From: Streptomyces sp. T39
GTDB taxonomy: Bacteria > Actinomycetota > Actinomycetes > Streptomycetales > Streptomycetaceae
Length of the DNA stretch: 55,650 bases
Direction of reading: 5' to 3'
NCBI RefSeq assembly: GCF_008042045.1
Contig: NZ_RDBP01000044.1
Location: 40,416-96,065 of the forward strand
In this document: in pieces, positions 17,235 to 25,689 of the stretch
How the letters are laid out: each line of letters begins with the position of its first letter
Numbering within the stretch: the stretch's first letter is position 1
Notes under the pieces: generated by a model
What the model was told of the DNA's origin: nothing
Database searches by the model: none
Seen by the model: the letters and a program-made list of their open reading frames with translations, nothing else
Made by a program: the position numbers and the translations under genes

Positions 17235-17861
17235 ATGAGAACTGACACGGACGACTCCGGGACCGCCCGGGCCATCGCCCCGCCGGAGACGGAGGACCGC
17301 ACGGCGCGGAAGATCCTCGACGCCGCGCTGGAGCAGTTCACCCTGCTGGGCCTGCGCCGTTCCTCCGTGGACGACGTCGCCAAGCGCGCCGGGGTCTCCC
17401 GCGTCACCGTCTTCCGGCGCTTCCAGTCCAAGGACAAGCTCGTCGAGGCCACCCTGCTGCGCGAACTCGGCCGCTTCTTCGAGCAGCTGGATGCGGCCGT
17501 GGCGGCGCTGCCGACCATGGAGGAGCGGGTCGTCGAGGGGTTCGTGGTCGCCCTGCGCCACACCCGCGCCCATCCGCTCTTCGGCGGCCTGCTGCGCCTC
17601 GAACCCGAGATCGTGCTGCCCTACCTGACCGTGCAGGGCGGCTCCTCGCTCTCCGCCACCGCCGCCTACCTGACCGGCCATCTGCGCCGCGCCCAGCAGG
17701 CGGAGGGCCGCCCCGACGAGGACCCGCGGCCGGTCGCCGAACTCATGGTGCGCGTCGCCGTGTCGTTCCTGCTCAACCCCGCCGGCTGCATCGAGATGGA
17801 CGACGAGGACCAGGCGCGGGCCTTCGCCCGCCGCTACCTGGCCCCCCTGCTGACCGCCTGA
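17235..17861 (+). CDS. TetR/AcrR family transcriptional regulator
   Basis: A 208-aa regulator with a clear N-terminal helix-turn-helix at about residues 25-70: ILDAALEQFTLLGLRRSSV, then VDDVAKRAGVSRVTVFRRF. It is divergent from the acyl-CoA dehydrogenase (about 90 bases between starts) and convergent with the aldehyde dehydrogenase, so it probably controls both. The shared spacer contains ATACGATA and GGTATCGT as a loose inverted repeat and the word CGAAGATAC (17175-17183), which recurs upstream of the aldehyde dehydrogenase at 19520-19528. ATG 17235 is used; an in-frame GTG at 17226 is possible. Confidence 0.92.
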   Translation: MRTDTDDSGTARAIAPPETEDRTARKILDAALEQFTLLGLRRSSVDDVAKRAGVSRVTVFRRFQSKDKLVEATLLRELGRFFEQLDAAVAALPTMEERVVEGFVVALRHTRAHPLFGGLLRLEPEIVLPYLTVQGGSSLSATAAYLTGHLRRAQQAEGRPDEDPRPVAELMVRVAVSFLLNPAGCIEMDDEDQARAFARRYLAPLLTA

Positions 17862-17862
17862 C

Positions 17863-17886
17863 GCCCGGCCGCCCACGCGGCCGGGC
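17863..17886. terminator. Bidirectional stem-loop between convergent tetR and ALDH genes
   Basis: Perfect 10-bp arms GCCCGGCCGC/GCGGCCGGGC with a 4-base loop lie just after the tetR stop codon (17859-17861) and 14 bases from the aldehyde dehydrogenase stop. Confidence 0.75.
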
Positions 17887-17899
17887 CCGCGGCGGCCGT

Positions 17900-19405
17900 T
17901 CAGCGACGCCGGTGCAGCGCCCGGGCGAGCCGCACCGCGCGCTCCCGTGCGGCCGCCGGGACCTCGAACGAGGTGAGCGCGATCGGCGGGGTGAACCGCT
18001 GCACCGTCGTCGACTGCACGGAGGTGAAGGCGCGCAGGCCCTCCTCGCCGTGGATCCGCCCGAAGCCGGAGTCCTGCGACCCGCCGAACGGCAGCGCCGG
18101 CACCGCCGCGAAGCCCAGCACCGAGTTCACCGACACCGCCCCCGCGCGCAGCCGCGCCGCGATCGCCGCCCCCGCCCGCCCGCTGCGGCAGAACACCGCC
18201 GCGCCCAGGGCGTACCGCGAGGCGTTGGCCCGCTCCACCGCCTCGTCCACGTCGGCCACCGCGTTGATCGCCACGACGGGCCCGAAGGTCTCCTCCGTCA
18301 TGGCCGCCGCGTCCTCCGGGACCCCGGTCAGCACGACCGGCGCGACATACGGGGCGCGCACCGACTCCGGCCCGCCCAGCAGGGCCCGCGCACCCGCCGA
18401 GACCGCACCGGTCACATGCCGCTCGACGACCGCGACCTGGCCCGGCAGCGTCATCGGGCCGTAGGCGGAGTCCGCCTCGCCACCCGGACGCAGTGCCCCG
18501 GCCTTCGCGACGACCCGCTCGCACAGCTCGGCGTGGACTTCGCGCACCGCGTAGACGCGCTCCACGCCCGCGCAGGTCTGCCCGGCGTTGCTCAGCGCAC
18601 CCCACACGATCGCGTCGGCGGCCGCCTCCAGGTCCGCGTCCGCGGCGACGATCACGGCGTCCTTCCCGCCGCACTCGGCGAGGAACGGCGTCAACGACTC
18701 GGCGCACACCGCCATCACCTTGCGGGCCGTCCCCGGGGACCCGGTGAACGCCAGCTTGTCGACCCCCGAGCGGGCCAGGGCGTCCCCGGTGGACGCCGCG
18801 CCGGTGACGGTGGTGAGCAGCCCGGCGTGGCCGGGCACGGCGGCATCGAACAGCCGGGCCAGCAGGACCCCGGTGGCGGGGGTCAGTTCGGACGGTTTGA
18901 AGACCACGGCGTTCCCCGCCGCCAGCGCGTAACCGATGGAGCCCATCGGCGTGTACAGGGGGTAGTTCCACGGGCCGATCACGCCGACCACGCCCAGCGG
19001 CCGGTGCACCAGCGAGGCCCGCTGGTGGACGGTGAACGGCCCCGTGCCCACCGTCCGCCGGCGCAGCACGCGTGCGGCGTTGCGTGCGGCCCACCCCAGG
19101 TGCTCCAGCGTGAGCACGACCTCGAGCGCCGCGTCGCCGGCCGGCTTGCCGGTCTCCTCGGCGACCGTGCGGGCGAGGGCGTCGAGTTCGGTGGCGAGCG
19201 CCTTCTTCCAGCGCAGCAGGTGCTCCCGCCGCCGGGCCGCCGGCAGCGCCGCCCACCCGGCCTGGACCGTCCGGGCCCGGGCCACGGCCCGGGAGACCTC
19301 TTCCGGCCCGTTCGCCGGGTGCTCGGCGAGCGGCTCGCCGGTCGCGGGGGAGTGCGTGGTGAAGACCGGGACGTGTGGTGCGACGGCCGGGGTGGTGTCG
19401 GTCAT
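17900..19405 (-). CDS. Aldehyde dehydrogenase family protein
   Basis: A 501-aa NAD(P)-dependent aldehyde dehydrogenase that makes carboxylic acids from aldehydes. The nucleotide-binding region contains GVIGPWNYPL (residues 141-150) and LAFTGSPGTARKV. The catalytic Glu244 is in AECGGKDA, and the nucleophile Cys278 is in GQTCAG. Length is normal for the family. The ATG follows CAGGAG. It forms a regulon-like group with acyl-CoA dehydrogenase 16005 and the TetR gene between them. The upstream region carries a dyad, TGAAAC-9 nt-GTTTCA, at 19529-19549. Confidence 0.94.
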   Translation of the reverse strand: MTDTTPAVAPHVPVFTTHSPATGEPLAEHPANGPEEVSRAVARARTVQAGWAALPAARRREHLLRWKKALATELDALARTVAEETGKPAGDAALEVVLTLEHLGWAARNAARVLRRRTVGTGPFTVHQRASLVHRPLGVVGVIGPWNYPLYTPMGSIGYALAAGNAVVFKPSELTPATGVLLARLFDAAVPGHAGLLTTVTGAASTGDALARSGVDKLAFTGSPGTARKVMAVCAESLTPFLAECGGKDAVIVAADADLEAAADAIVWGALSNAGQTCAGVERVYAVREVHAELCERVVAKAGALRPGGEADSAYGPMTLPGQVAVVERHVTGAVSAGARALLGGPESVRAPYVAPVVLTGVPEDAAAMTEETFGPVVAINAVADVDEAVERANASRYALGAAVFCRSGRAGAAIAARLRAGAVSVNSVLGFAAVPALPFGGSQDSGFGRIHGEEGLRAFTSVQSTTVQRFTPPIALTSFEVPAAARERAVRLARALHRRR

Positions 19406-19528
19406 CGGGGCTCCTGACGGAGTGCAGGGAGGCGGACGACTGCTCGGGAACAGCACGTCACCGGAGCGGTCCGCGGTGCCGGCGGCGCGCCGGGGACCCG
19501 CGGACCCGCCCCGGTGAGTCGAAGATAC

Positions 19529-19549
19529 TGAAACTATTGAGTTGTTTCA
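19529..19549. promoter_or_regulatory. Probable operator/promoter of the aldehyde dehydrogenase
   Basis: An AT-rich patch holds the inverted repeat TGAAAC (19529-19534) and GTTTCA (19544-19549), with AACT/AGTT nested inside. It lies about 125 bases upstream of the ALDH start. The adjacent word CGAAGATAC (19520-19528) also occurs before tetR 17235, so the same repressor may bind near both sites. Confidence 0.5.
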
Positions 19550-19668
19550 TAGGGCGTCAATACTCCGGACGCGAACCGAGCCGCCCCTGCCCCGGCGACG
19601 CCCCGTGCCCCCGACTCCCGCCCGAACCGGGGCAGGCGATCCGGTCGGGCCGGATACCGGCCCCCTGC

Positions 19669-20035
19669 TCAGCCCGTGGCCGCGTTGAGCAGGTCGAGCA
19701 CACTCTGCCGGCAGCCGTACCCGACGGTCGTGCCGCCTCCGCTCCAGTGCGGTCCGTACTGGTCGAGCGCGTTGCGGTTGCGGTCGTAGGCACTGTCCGA
19801 TGGCGTTCTTGTAGTTGCCGCCGGTGTTCCACCGCACCCCGCCGCCGCAGGTGTCGTTCCAGTTCGCCCACATGTGGTCCGCGTCGGCCCGCGCGGTGTC
19901 GAGGTAGCGCCGGTCACCGGTCAGGTCGTACGCGGCGATCCAGGCCAGGCCCCACCACCCCGTGTCGTCGAGGTACTCGTTGCGGAACTGCCCGCCCTGC
20001 GCGTCGATGTTCTTCTCGTACGCCGTGCCGGTGAA
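19669..20035 (-). pseudogene. Remnant of a glycoside hydrolase family 76 (mannanase-like) gene
   Basis: The minus strand reads FRNEYLDDTGWWGLAWIAAY, then LTGDRRYLDTARADADHMWA and NDTCGGGVRWNTGGNYKNAI, a recognisable GH76 block in which adjacent Asp residues (DD) are catalytic. The frame then breaks and the terminal part, YDRNRNALDQYGPHWSG and QSVLDLLNAATG, lies in another phase, with the middle and N-terminal catalytic parts missing. It is a decayed, internally deleted gene for a secreted alpha-1,6-mannan hydrolase. Confidence 0.7.
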
Positions 20036-20169
20036 CGGGGGCACGGGCCCGACATCCCGGGGCGCCCCCACCGGCCGGGCATCGGCCCCGGCGCCCGGCG
20101 GCGGTTCACCGGACGGCGCCGGGTCGGACGACCACGGCCCGGTGGCCCAGGCCGTGTTTGAGAAGTTGC

Positions 20170-20437
20170 CGGCGTGTTGGGTGGACCGTCCGGGAAAGCC
20201 GCGAGCGGCCATCCAGATGGTGAGGTCGCGGGCGACCCGGCCGATGTCGGTCTCGGTGATGACATCGTGTTCGCTGCGGCTGGTGTCGCGTCGGACGACC
20301 TCGTAGCCGCCTTCGTCCAGGAGCACGGCGGAGGTGAACCGGACCGGGTCGTCCTCGTCGGGCTGGGTGACGACGAAGGTGTTGTGCGAGGTGCTGAGGT
20401 GTTCGATCAGGACGCACAGGGCGTCCTCCGATACACG
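20170..20437 (-). pseudogene. Coding-like remnant of unknown family
   Basis: A continuous minus-strand frame reads ALCVLIEHLSTSHNTFVVTQ, then PDEDDPVRFTSAVLLDEGGY, EVVRRDTSRSEHDVITETD and IGRVARDLTIWMAARGFPGR. It has good codon bias and looks like the C-terminal half of a small globular actinobacterial protein, perhaps of an immunity- or chaperone-like alpha/beta family, but I cannot name it. It has no start: its upstream end abuts the tetR stop at 20440 through ACTAGGCCGTGT, a word also found at the IS remnant edge near 22770. Downstream it merges into the GH76 remnant. Confidence 0.45.
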
Positions 20438-20439
20438 GC

Positions 20440-21090
20440 CTAGTTGTGGGGATCGAGGTCGGCGGTGGTGATCCCCCGGTCGGGTAGCTGCTGAGCATCG
20501 TCGCGGGCTCGCAGGCTGTCGAACATGAGGGCCAGAGAGCGATCCGCGCTGCGCTGGGTGAGCTCGGCGCGCAGCCCGGGGATCGGTCGCAGCAGCAGGG
20601 CGATCAACAGTGCCAGGTCGCCGGTGTCCACGTCCCGGCGCATGTCGCCGTCGGACTGGGCGCGGCGGACGAGGCGGTCGAGGATCTTCAGCAGGATCTC
20701 GCGCAGTCGGCGGTTCTCGGGGTCTCTTTGAAGGTCCGCCCAGGTGCTGGCGAACCAGACCGACAGCCAGGTTGCCAACCGCAGTTCGGTTCCGGCCTGG
20801 TGCGCAAATCGCGTCAGTGCTCGCCAGGCGTCGGGCTCTTCGTCCTCGGCCGTGCGAGCGATGGCCACCACGCGGTGAAACCCGTCCAGCGCCACCGCGC
20901 TGATCAGCGCCTGCCGGTCCGGGAATCGACGGTAGAGGGTGCCGGTTCCGACGCAGGCGCGGCGGGCCACCTCCTCCGTCGGTACGTCGGGCCCTCGTTC
21001 GGCGAAGAGCGCCCGGGCCGCCTCGATGATCTGTGCACGGTTGAGCCGCGCATCGGCCCGCAGATCGCGCCCGGCAGTCGAAGGTGTCAT
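20440..21090 (-). CDS. TetR/AcrR family transcriptional regulator
   Basis: A 216-aa regulator with the N-terminal helix-turn-helix at about residues 17-65: QIIEAARALFAERGPDVPT, then EEVARRACVGTGTLYRRFPD. The C-terminal domain is of the type with a Trp-rich core (ATWLSVWFASTWADLQ). It is divergent from the arylamine N-acetyltransferase with only 75 bases between the starts, so it probably represses that gene. The spacer holds ATGTGAGCGAACAT (about 21101-21114), an imperfect dyad that could be the operator. The stop codon lies inside the ACTAGGCCGTGT junction word. Confidence 0.92.
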   Translation of the reverse strand: MTPSTAGRDLRADARLNRAQIIEAARALFAERGPDVPTEEVARRACVGTGTLYRRFPDRQALISAVALDGFHRVVAIARTAEDEEPDAWRALTRFAHQAGTELRLATWLSVWFASTWADLQRDPENRRLREILLKILDRLVRRAQSDGDMRRDVDTGDLALLIALLLRPIPGLRAELTQRSADRSLALMFDSLRARDDAQQLPDRGITTADLDPHN

Positions 21091-21165
21091 CCCAGCACTA
21101 TATGTGAGCGAACATCCTCCCTATAGTCGAGTTAAGTGGCGGATCTTCTCTCAGAAAGGGCCTGG

Positions 21166-22002
21166 ATGACTCTCGAAGCGATGTTGCACCGGATCGGGCA
21201 CCGAGGTCGCGTGGCGGCTGACCGGGAGACGCTCTTCGCCCTGCACCGATCGTGGCGGCGCATGGTGCCGTACGAGAACCTCGACATCCAGCTCGGCAGG
21301 CCGGTCAGCCTCGATCCCGACGCGTTGTGGGACAAGCTCATACGGCGGCGGCGCGGCGGCTATTGCTACGAACAGAACGCCGGCCTCGCCATGTTGCTCC
21401 GCCTGGCCGGATTCGAGGTGTCGATGGTCGAGGGCGGCGTCTTGCGCCAGGCTCGTGGGGATGCGATGTGGGGCAACCACAATGCGCTGATCGTCGACGT
21501 CGACGGCAGGCAATGGGTTGCCGACGCCGGTATCGGAGACGGGTTCCTCGAACCGCTCCCACTGCGGGAAGGGGTCCACACGCAAGGAGAGTTCACCTAC
21601 CGACTGGAGCGCCTGACCTCTGACACCTGGCGCTTCCACCACCACCCGGGCGCGACGATCGCCTCCTACGACTTCCGTCTCCAGCCGCGCGAGCCCGCCG
21701 ATTTCGCAGCCCGCTCGCACGAGCTCTCCACGTCTCCGGGATCTCCCTACGTGACCACGCTGATCGCCGCACGGCCCGCCGCCGGGAGCACTTCCCTGCT
21801 GCTGTCACGTACGGTGCGGCAGTACAGCGCCGACGGCAGGAGCTCCAGGGCCATCAGGGACGTGGACGAATTCGCCACGACGCTCTCGGAAAGGTTCCTC
21901 GTTCCGCTCGAGGACCTCGGGCCGGAAGGAGTCGGCCGACTCTGGGAGAAGGCAGGCGCCCAGAACGATCTCTGGCGGACGCTTACCCAGGAGACGAACT
22001 GA
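21166..22002 (+). CDS. nat: Arylamine N-acetyltransferase
   Basis: A 278-aa enzyme that transfers acetyl from acetyl-CoA to arylamines, hydrazines or related amines. The Cys-His-Asp triad is visible: Cys67 in RRGGYCYEQN, His105 in GNHNALIV and Asp120 in VADAGIG. ATG 21166 gives the usual family length and follows AGAAAGGG; a GTG at 21136 would add ten residues. Streptomyces homologues acetylate aromatic amines or close amide rings in natural products; here the divergent TetR suggests inducible detoxification. An IS remnant begins almost immediately after its stop. Confidence 0.94.
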   Translation: MTLEAMLHRIGHRGRVAADRETLFALHRSWRRMVPYENLDIQLGRPVSLDPDALWDKLIRRRRGGYCYEQNAGLAMLLRLAGFEVSMVEGGVLRQARGDAMWGNHNALIVDVDGRQWVADAGIGDGFLEPLPLREGVHTQGEFTYRLERLTSDTWRFHHHPGATIASYDFRLQPREPADFAARSHELSTSPGSPYVTTLIAARPAAGSTSLLLSRTVRQYSADGRSSRAIRDVDEFATTLSERFLVPLEDLGPEGVGRLWEKAGAQNDLWRTLTQETN

Positions 22003-22009
22003 CACTGAG

Positions 22010-22769
22010 TGCCAGCCATCCTGGTCTCGGCCCGCACCGTGCCTCCCGGCGGGAGGGCCATGAGGGCTTTCCCCGCCCGCAGGGACAGGGCGCTGTCGCG
22101 TCCACCTGCCTCACGCAGGAACCTTTCCAGGCCGCCGTACCTTCCTGGACGAGCCGACCAGAATGCCGACGGAGTGTTCGGGAACGCGGAGCCCGGATGG
22201 CCTCCAGCACGGCCGTGAACTGCGGGCGGTCTCCTCGCTGACCGGCTGCGACCAGCAGCGATAACGGCTTGCCCTTGTTTGCACGCCAGGTGAATCGTCG
22301 TGGTCCAGCCGGCCGCGGGAACGGCCCAGGCCGTGATCGTCGGGTTCGTCCTGATGGCCGCCAGGCGGTTCCTTCTGGGTCCCGCCGGGCACCGGCCGCG
22401 TGCTGATGGGCCCGGCAGATCGTGGAGTCCGCGTTCACCTTCCAGGTGATCAGCCCGGCTGCGTCGGCCCGGGCCTGCAGCCCGGTCAGCAACGAAGAGG
22501 GGTTCCCATCGCGCTGCCAGCGTCGAAAGAGCCCATGAACCGTCTGCCATTGCCCGTGCCCGGGTGGCAGATCGCGCCACGGGGCCCGGTCCGCACCCGC
22601 CGACGGGTCCCGTCGATCAACCGCCGCCGGCCGACGGACGGCCTGCCCACCCCCGCGACCGGCAACAACGGCTCCAGCACCGCCCACTGGTCCTCCGAAA
22701 GGTCCCCTCGCCCCACACCGAGATCATCCGGCACGAGGCGAGACGCGGACCCCAGTCCTACAACACGGC
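22010..22769 (-). mobile_element. Remnant of an IS5-family insertion sequence
   Basis: The minus strand carries pieces of an IS5-type transposase in shifting frames: DDLGVGRGDLSEDQWAVLEP at the start, then APWRDLPPGHGQWQTVHGLF, RADAAGLITWKVNADSTICR, AHQHAAGARR, PPGGHQDEPDDHGLGRSRG, and LLVAAGQRGDRPQFTAVLEA. The C-terminal catalytic part with the last acidic residue is missing. At least two frameshifts make it inactive. The right edge starts GGCCGTGTTG immediately after CTAG at the SDR stop; IS427-group elements are known to target CTAG. Confidence 0.85.
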
Positions 22770-23492
22770 CTAGTCGACCACCAGGCCGCCGGTGAGGTTG
22801 AGTTCCGAGGCCGTCATCGTCCGGGCCCAGTCGGATGCGGCGAAGACGGCGGCGTTGGCGACATCGTCGTAGCGGGGGCGCTCGGTCAGCAGCGCGCCGT
22901 CGGCGGCCCGGTTCTCGTCACCCGGAGCAGGAGAGCCGGGGGAGAGGAGCCAGACGACGCGCACACCCTGCGGGCCGAGTTCCGAGGCGAGCTGGCGGCA
23001 GGCACCGGCCAGGGCGGACCAGGCGATCTGCGAGCCGCCCAGGCGGGGGATGGCCTCGCGTCCGCCGCCCATGACCAGGATGACGCCGCTGCCGCCCCGG
23101 ACCATGTGCCGCGCCGCTGCCGCGGCCGTCGTGAGGGTGGTCGTCACCGCCTTCGTGACCGGGCGGAGCACATCCGCCACGTCCATGTCGAGGAGCGGAG
23201 TCCCGTGGAGATCGTCGTTGGACGTGGCGTTGAAGCAGATGTCGATCCCGCGGCCCTGTGCGGCCACCGCGTCGGCGTGGCGATCGACGGCGTCGCGGTC
23301 GGTCGCGTCCAGCTCGGCGACGTGCGCGACTCCACCGTCGTCGCGGATGCGGTGCGCCACTGCCTCGAGCGGCACGACCGTCCGTCCCGTGAGGTGGACG
23401 ACGGCGCCCTCCCGCGCGAAGCCGCGGGCGACCGCCGACCCCACCGCTCCGGCACCGCCGTGGACGATCGCGGTCCTGTCGGCCAGCAGCAT
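22770..23492 (-). CDS. SDR-fold protein lacking the catalytic Tyr-Lys
   Basis: A 240-aa SDR-like protein. The dinucleotide-binding turn is HGGAGAVGSAVA (residues 11-22), so cofactor binding is likely. The expected NNAG is FNAT (87-90), and the catalytic Y-x3-K region reads SQIAWSALAG (154-163), without Tyr or Lys. It may be a non-catalytic binding protein or reduce a substrate by another route. A Pro-rich insertion, SPGSPAPGDENRAADG, follows. The stop TAG is part of CTAG at the IS remnant edge, so the C-terminus may have been altered by the insertion. The P450 gene is upstream on the same strand, with about 130 bases between. Confidence 0.8.
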   Translation of the reverse strand: MLLADRTAIVHGGAGAVGSAVARGFAREGAVVHLTGRTVVPLEAVAHRIRDDGGVAHVAELDATDRDAVDRHADAVAAQGRGIDICFNATSNDDLHGTPLLDMDVADVLRPVTKAVTTTLTTAAAAARHMVRGGSGVILVMGGGREAIPRLGGSQIAWSALAGACRQLASELGPQGVRVVWLLSPGSPAPGDENRAADGALLTERPRYDDVANAAVFAASDWARTMTASELNLTGGLVVD

Positions 23493-23625
23493 GACTCTCT
23501 CCTTGTCGGCGAAGGCAGCTCACAGTGCAGACCGGAGCGGGAGGCGGAACTCATCGCCCGCCCCGCCCGCTCCACTGCCTCGCCGCCCTGACCCGCGCGA
23601 CGGCCCCGCCGGGCCCCGAGGGCGT

Positions 23626-24858
23626 TCAGCCGGCCGGCGCCGGGCGCAGGTGCACGGGGACGGACGTGTGTCCGTTGCTGATCAGGCTCGGCATCCGCTC
23701 CAGCCGGTCGGGTTCCGTGGCGAGCCGGGCGTCGGGGAAGCGCTCGAAGAACAGGCGCAGGGCGGTGGCCACTTCGAGCCGGGCGAGGGGAGCGCCGAGG
23801 CAGAAGTGGACACCGTGCCCGAAGGCGAGATGGTCCTTGCCGGGGCGGGTGGCGTCGAAGAGGTCGGCGTCCCGGTGCCAGTCGGGGTGGCGGTTGGCGG
23901 CGGCGTAGGAGGCGAGGATCGCCTCGCCGGCCCTGATCATCCGCCCGTCGGGGAGGGGGATGTCGGCGCGGGCGTAGCGCAGGGGGAGGTGCTTCACCGC
24001 GGGCTGGTGGCGCAGGGTCTCCTCGACGACGTCCTGCCAGGTGCAGCGGCCTTCCCGGACGTGGGCGAGCTGCCGCGGGTCCGACAGCAGGGCGGTGACG
24101 GCCTGGTCGATGACGTTGGCGGTGGTCTCGTATCCGGCGCTGATCATCAGCAGGAGGGTGTCGCGCAGTTCGGCGTCGCCGAGGCCGGAACCGTCGCCCT
24201 CCTCGTCGCGGGTGGCGATGAGGAGCGAGGTCATGTCCTCGCCGGGCTCGGCCCGCTTGACCTGGATCAGTCCGTCCAGCAGCCCGTAGAGCGCGGCGGT
24301 GTTGGCGGCCTGCTCCTCGGCGGTGAGGTGGGTGGCGAACACGTTGTCCACCACGGTGCGGAACTCGGCGCGCCGGCCGGACGGGACGCCCATGAGCCGG
24401 CCGATGACGGCGATCGGGAGCGGGTAGGCGAGCTGCTCGCGCAGGTCGACCGTCCCACCGGCCGGGAGAGTGTCGAGGTGGTCGAGGATGCCGGTCGCGA
24501 TCACCTCGATGTCCGCCTGGAGGGCGGCGGCCCGCCGGGCCGACAGGGCGGGGGCGATCATGCGCCGTAAGCGGTGGTGATCGGCTCCGTAGGCGGTGAA
24601 CATGTTCTCCACCGCGATCCACAGCGCCAGCGGCCAGGTGGTGACGGTCTCGGCGAACGCCGGCCAGTGGGCGCGTCCGTCCTTGGAGACGTCCTTGCTC
24701 GTCAAGAGCTCTTTCAGGAGCGCGGGGTCGGAGACGGACCAGGCGCGGACGCCGAGGATGTCGACCGGTGTGGCCGCCCCGCGTTCCCGGAGGTCCCGGT
24801 GTTCCGAGTCCGGGTCGGAGGCGGTGGGATCGAGGACGAGGAGCCGCTGTTCGGTCAC
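23626..24858 (-). CDS. Cytochrome P450
   Basis: A 410-aa soluble bacterial P450 monooxygenase. The I-helix oxygen-binding motif is AGYETT (241-246), ExxR is E280-T-L-R283, and the haem loop is FGHGVHFCLG with the axial Cys353. I chose GTG 24858 because AGAGG lies six bases upstream and the length is then normal; a longer frame upstream has no domain content. Sequence type suggests CYP105/CYP107-like enzymes that hydroxylate macrolides, xenobiotics or fatty acids. No ferredoxin gene is adjacent, so it must use a reductase partner from elsewhere. Confidence 0.95.
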   Translation of the reverse strand: MTEQRLLVLDPTASDPDSEHRDLRERGAATPVDILGVRAWSVSDPALLKELLTSKDVSKDGRAHWPAFAETVTTWPLALWIAVENMFTAYGADHHRLRRMIAPALSARRAAALQADIEVIATGILDHLDTLPAGGTVDLREQLAYPLPIAVIGRLMGVPSGRRAEFRTVVDNVFATHLTAEEQAANTAALYGLLDGLIQVKRAEPGEDMTSLLIATRDEEGDGSGLGDAELRDTLLLMISAGYETTANVIDQAVTALLSDPRQLAHVREGRCTWQDVVEETLRHQPAVKHLPLRYARADIPLPDGRMIRAGEAILASYAAANRHPDWHRDADLFDATRPGKDHLAFGHGVHFCLGAPLARLEVATALRLFFERFPDARLATEPDRLERMPSLISNGHTSVPVHLRPAPAG

Positions 24859-25040
24859 GGTGGGCCTCTTTCGGTGTGCGGGCAAGGGGCCTGGCCGCCG
24901 GACGGGTTCGTCGCGGCGGCGGTCGTGGTCCATCCTGCCCAGCGGGCCCGCACGCGTACCCCTGCCCCTCGCCCGGCGCGCCACCGGCCCGGCCCAGGAC
25001 GGTGGCGGGGAGCCCGCGAGGGCGGGCCGGGTACGGGGGC

Positions 25041-25072
25041 TCTCCCGGCCGCGGTCACCCGCGGCCGGGAGA
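25041..25072 (-). terminator. Terminator of the rpmB-rpsN unit
   Basis: Perfect 14-bp arms TCTCCCGGCCGCGG/CCGCGGCCGGGAGA flank a 4-base loop. It lies ten bases beyond the stop codon of the S14 gene on the minus strand. Confidence 0.82.
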
Positions 25073-25081
25073 ACGCGGGTC

Positions 25082-25387
25082 TCACCAGGAGGACTTGGTC
25101 ACTCCCGGCAGGAACCCCGCGTGTGCCTGCTGTCGCATGCGGACGCGGGAGAGCCCGAACCTGCGCAGGTAGCCGCGGGGGCGGCCGTCGACGCTGTCGC
25201 GGTTGCGCAGGCGCGTGGCGGTGGCATCACGCGGCTGCCGGCGGAGCTCTGCCCGGGCGGCCCGGCGTTCCTCCGGGGCCGTCGACGGGCGGCGGATGAT
25301 CTCCTTGAGCTCCGCTCGCCGCGGTGCGTACCGCTCGACGACCTCCTTGCGCTTCTCGTTCCGCGCGATCTTGCTCTTCTTCGCCAT
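25082..25387 (-). CDS. rpsN: 30S ribosomal protein S14, zinc-free paralogue
   Basis: A 101-aa S14 of the long form without zinc ligands. It begins MAKKSKIARNEKRKEVVERY and ends RDSVDGRPRGYLRRFGLSR then VRMRQQAHAGFLPGVTKSSW, the conserved rRNA-binding C-terminus. There are no CxxC pairs, so it can replace the zinc-binding S14 when zinc is scarce. Its ATG overlaps the stop of the L28 gene (TGATG), so the two are translationally coupled. Known Streptomyces counterparts of this cluster are repressed by the zinc regulator Zur. Confidence 0.96.
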   Translation of the reverse strand: MAKKSKIARNEKRKEVVERYAPRRAELKEIIRRPSTAPEERRAARAELRRQPRDATATRLRNRDSVDGRPRGYLRRFGLSRVRMRQQAHAGFLPGVTKSSW

Positions 25388-25623
25388 CAGACCTTTCCCC
25401 CTCGCGCCCGGATCCGGGCCACGGCCGCCTCGACGCCGATCGTGTCCACGGTCCTGATCGCCCTGACGCTCAGGGTCAGCCGGACGTGGCGGCCCTCGCC
25501 GGGCAGCCAGTAGCGCTTGCGCTGGATGTTCGGATCGAAGCGGCGCGAGGTGCGCCGGTGGGAGTGGGACACGGAGTTGCCGAATCCCGGCTTCGCGCCG
25601 GTCAGTTGGCAGTGGGCCGACAT
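25387..25623 (-). CDS. rpmB: 50S ribosomal protein L28, zinc-free paralogue
   Basis: A 78-aa L28 beginning MSAHCQLTGAKPGFGNSVSH, with SHRRTSRRFDPNIQRKRYWL in the conserved middle. The two Cys pairs found in zinc-binding L28 are absent (only one Cys). It is the first gene of the leftward unit, followed by S14, and faces the L33 gene across a 66-base spacer with a Zur-like box. Together they form the zinc-sparing ribosomal set. Confidence 0.96.
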   Translation of the reverse strand: MSAHCQLTGAKPGFGNSVSHSHRRTSRRFDPNIQRKRYWLPGEGRHVRLTLSVRAIRTVDTIGVEAAVARIRARGGKV

Positions 25624-25655
25624 GTGTGGTGGTGCCTCTCTCGATCGGCGGTTTT

Positions 25656-25676
25656 TGGAAATGAAAATCGTTCCCA
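25656..25676. promoter_or_regulatory. Probable Zur box between rpmB and rpmG
   Basis: An AT-rich dyad, TGGAAATGAAAATCG followed by TTCCCA, sits between divergent zinc-free ribosomal genes. ATGAAAAT and the inverted GGGAAC/TTCC symmetry fit actinobacterial Zur sites, and Zur control of the equivalent S. coelicolor cluster is established. The site would serve both directions. Confidence 0.75.
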
Positions 25677-25689
25677 TATAGTAGCGTCC

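Noticed and set aside
16005..19256. A frame joining the acyl-CoA dehydrogenase to sequence under the aldehyde dehydrogenase
   Set aside because: The upstream part is a shadow of the ALDH and tetR genes; the enzyme's normal N-terminus starts at 17144 with a good ribosome binding site.
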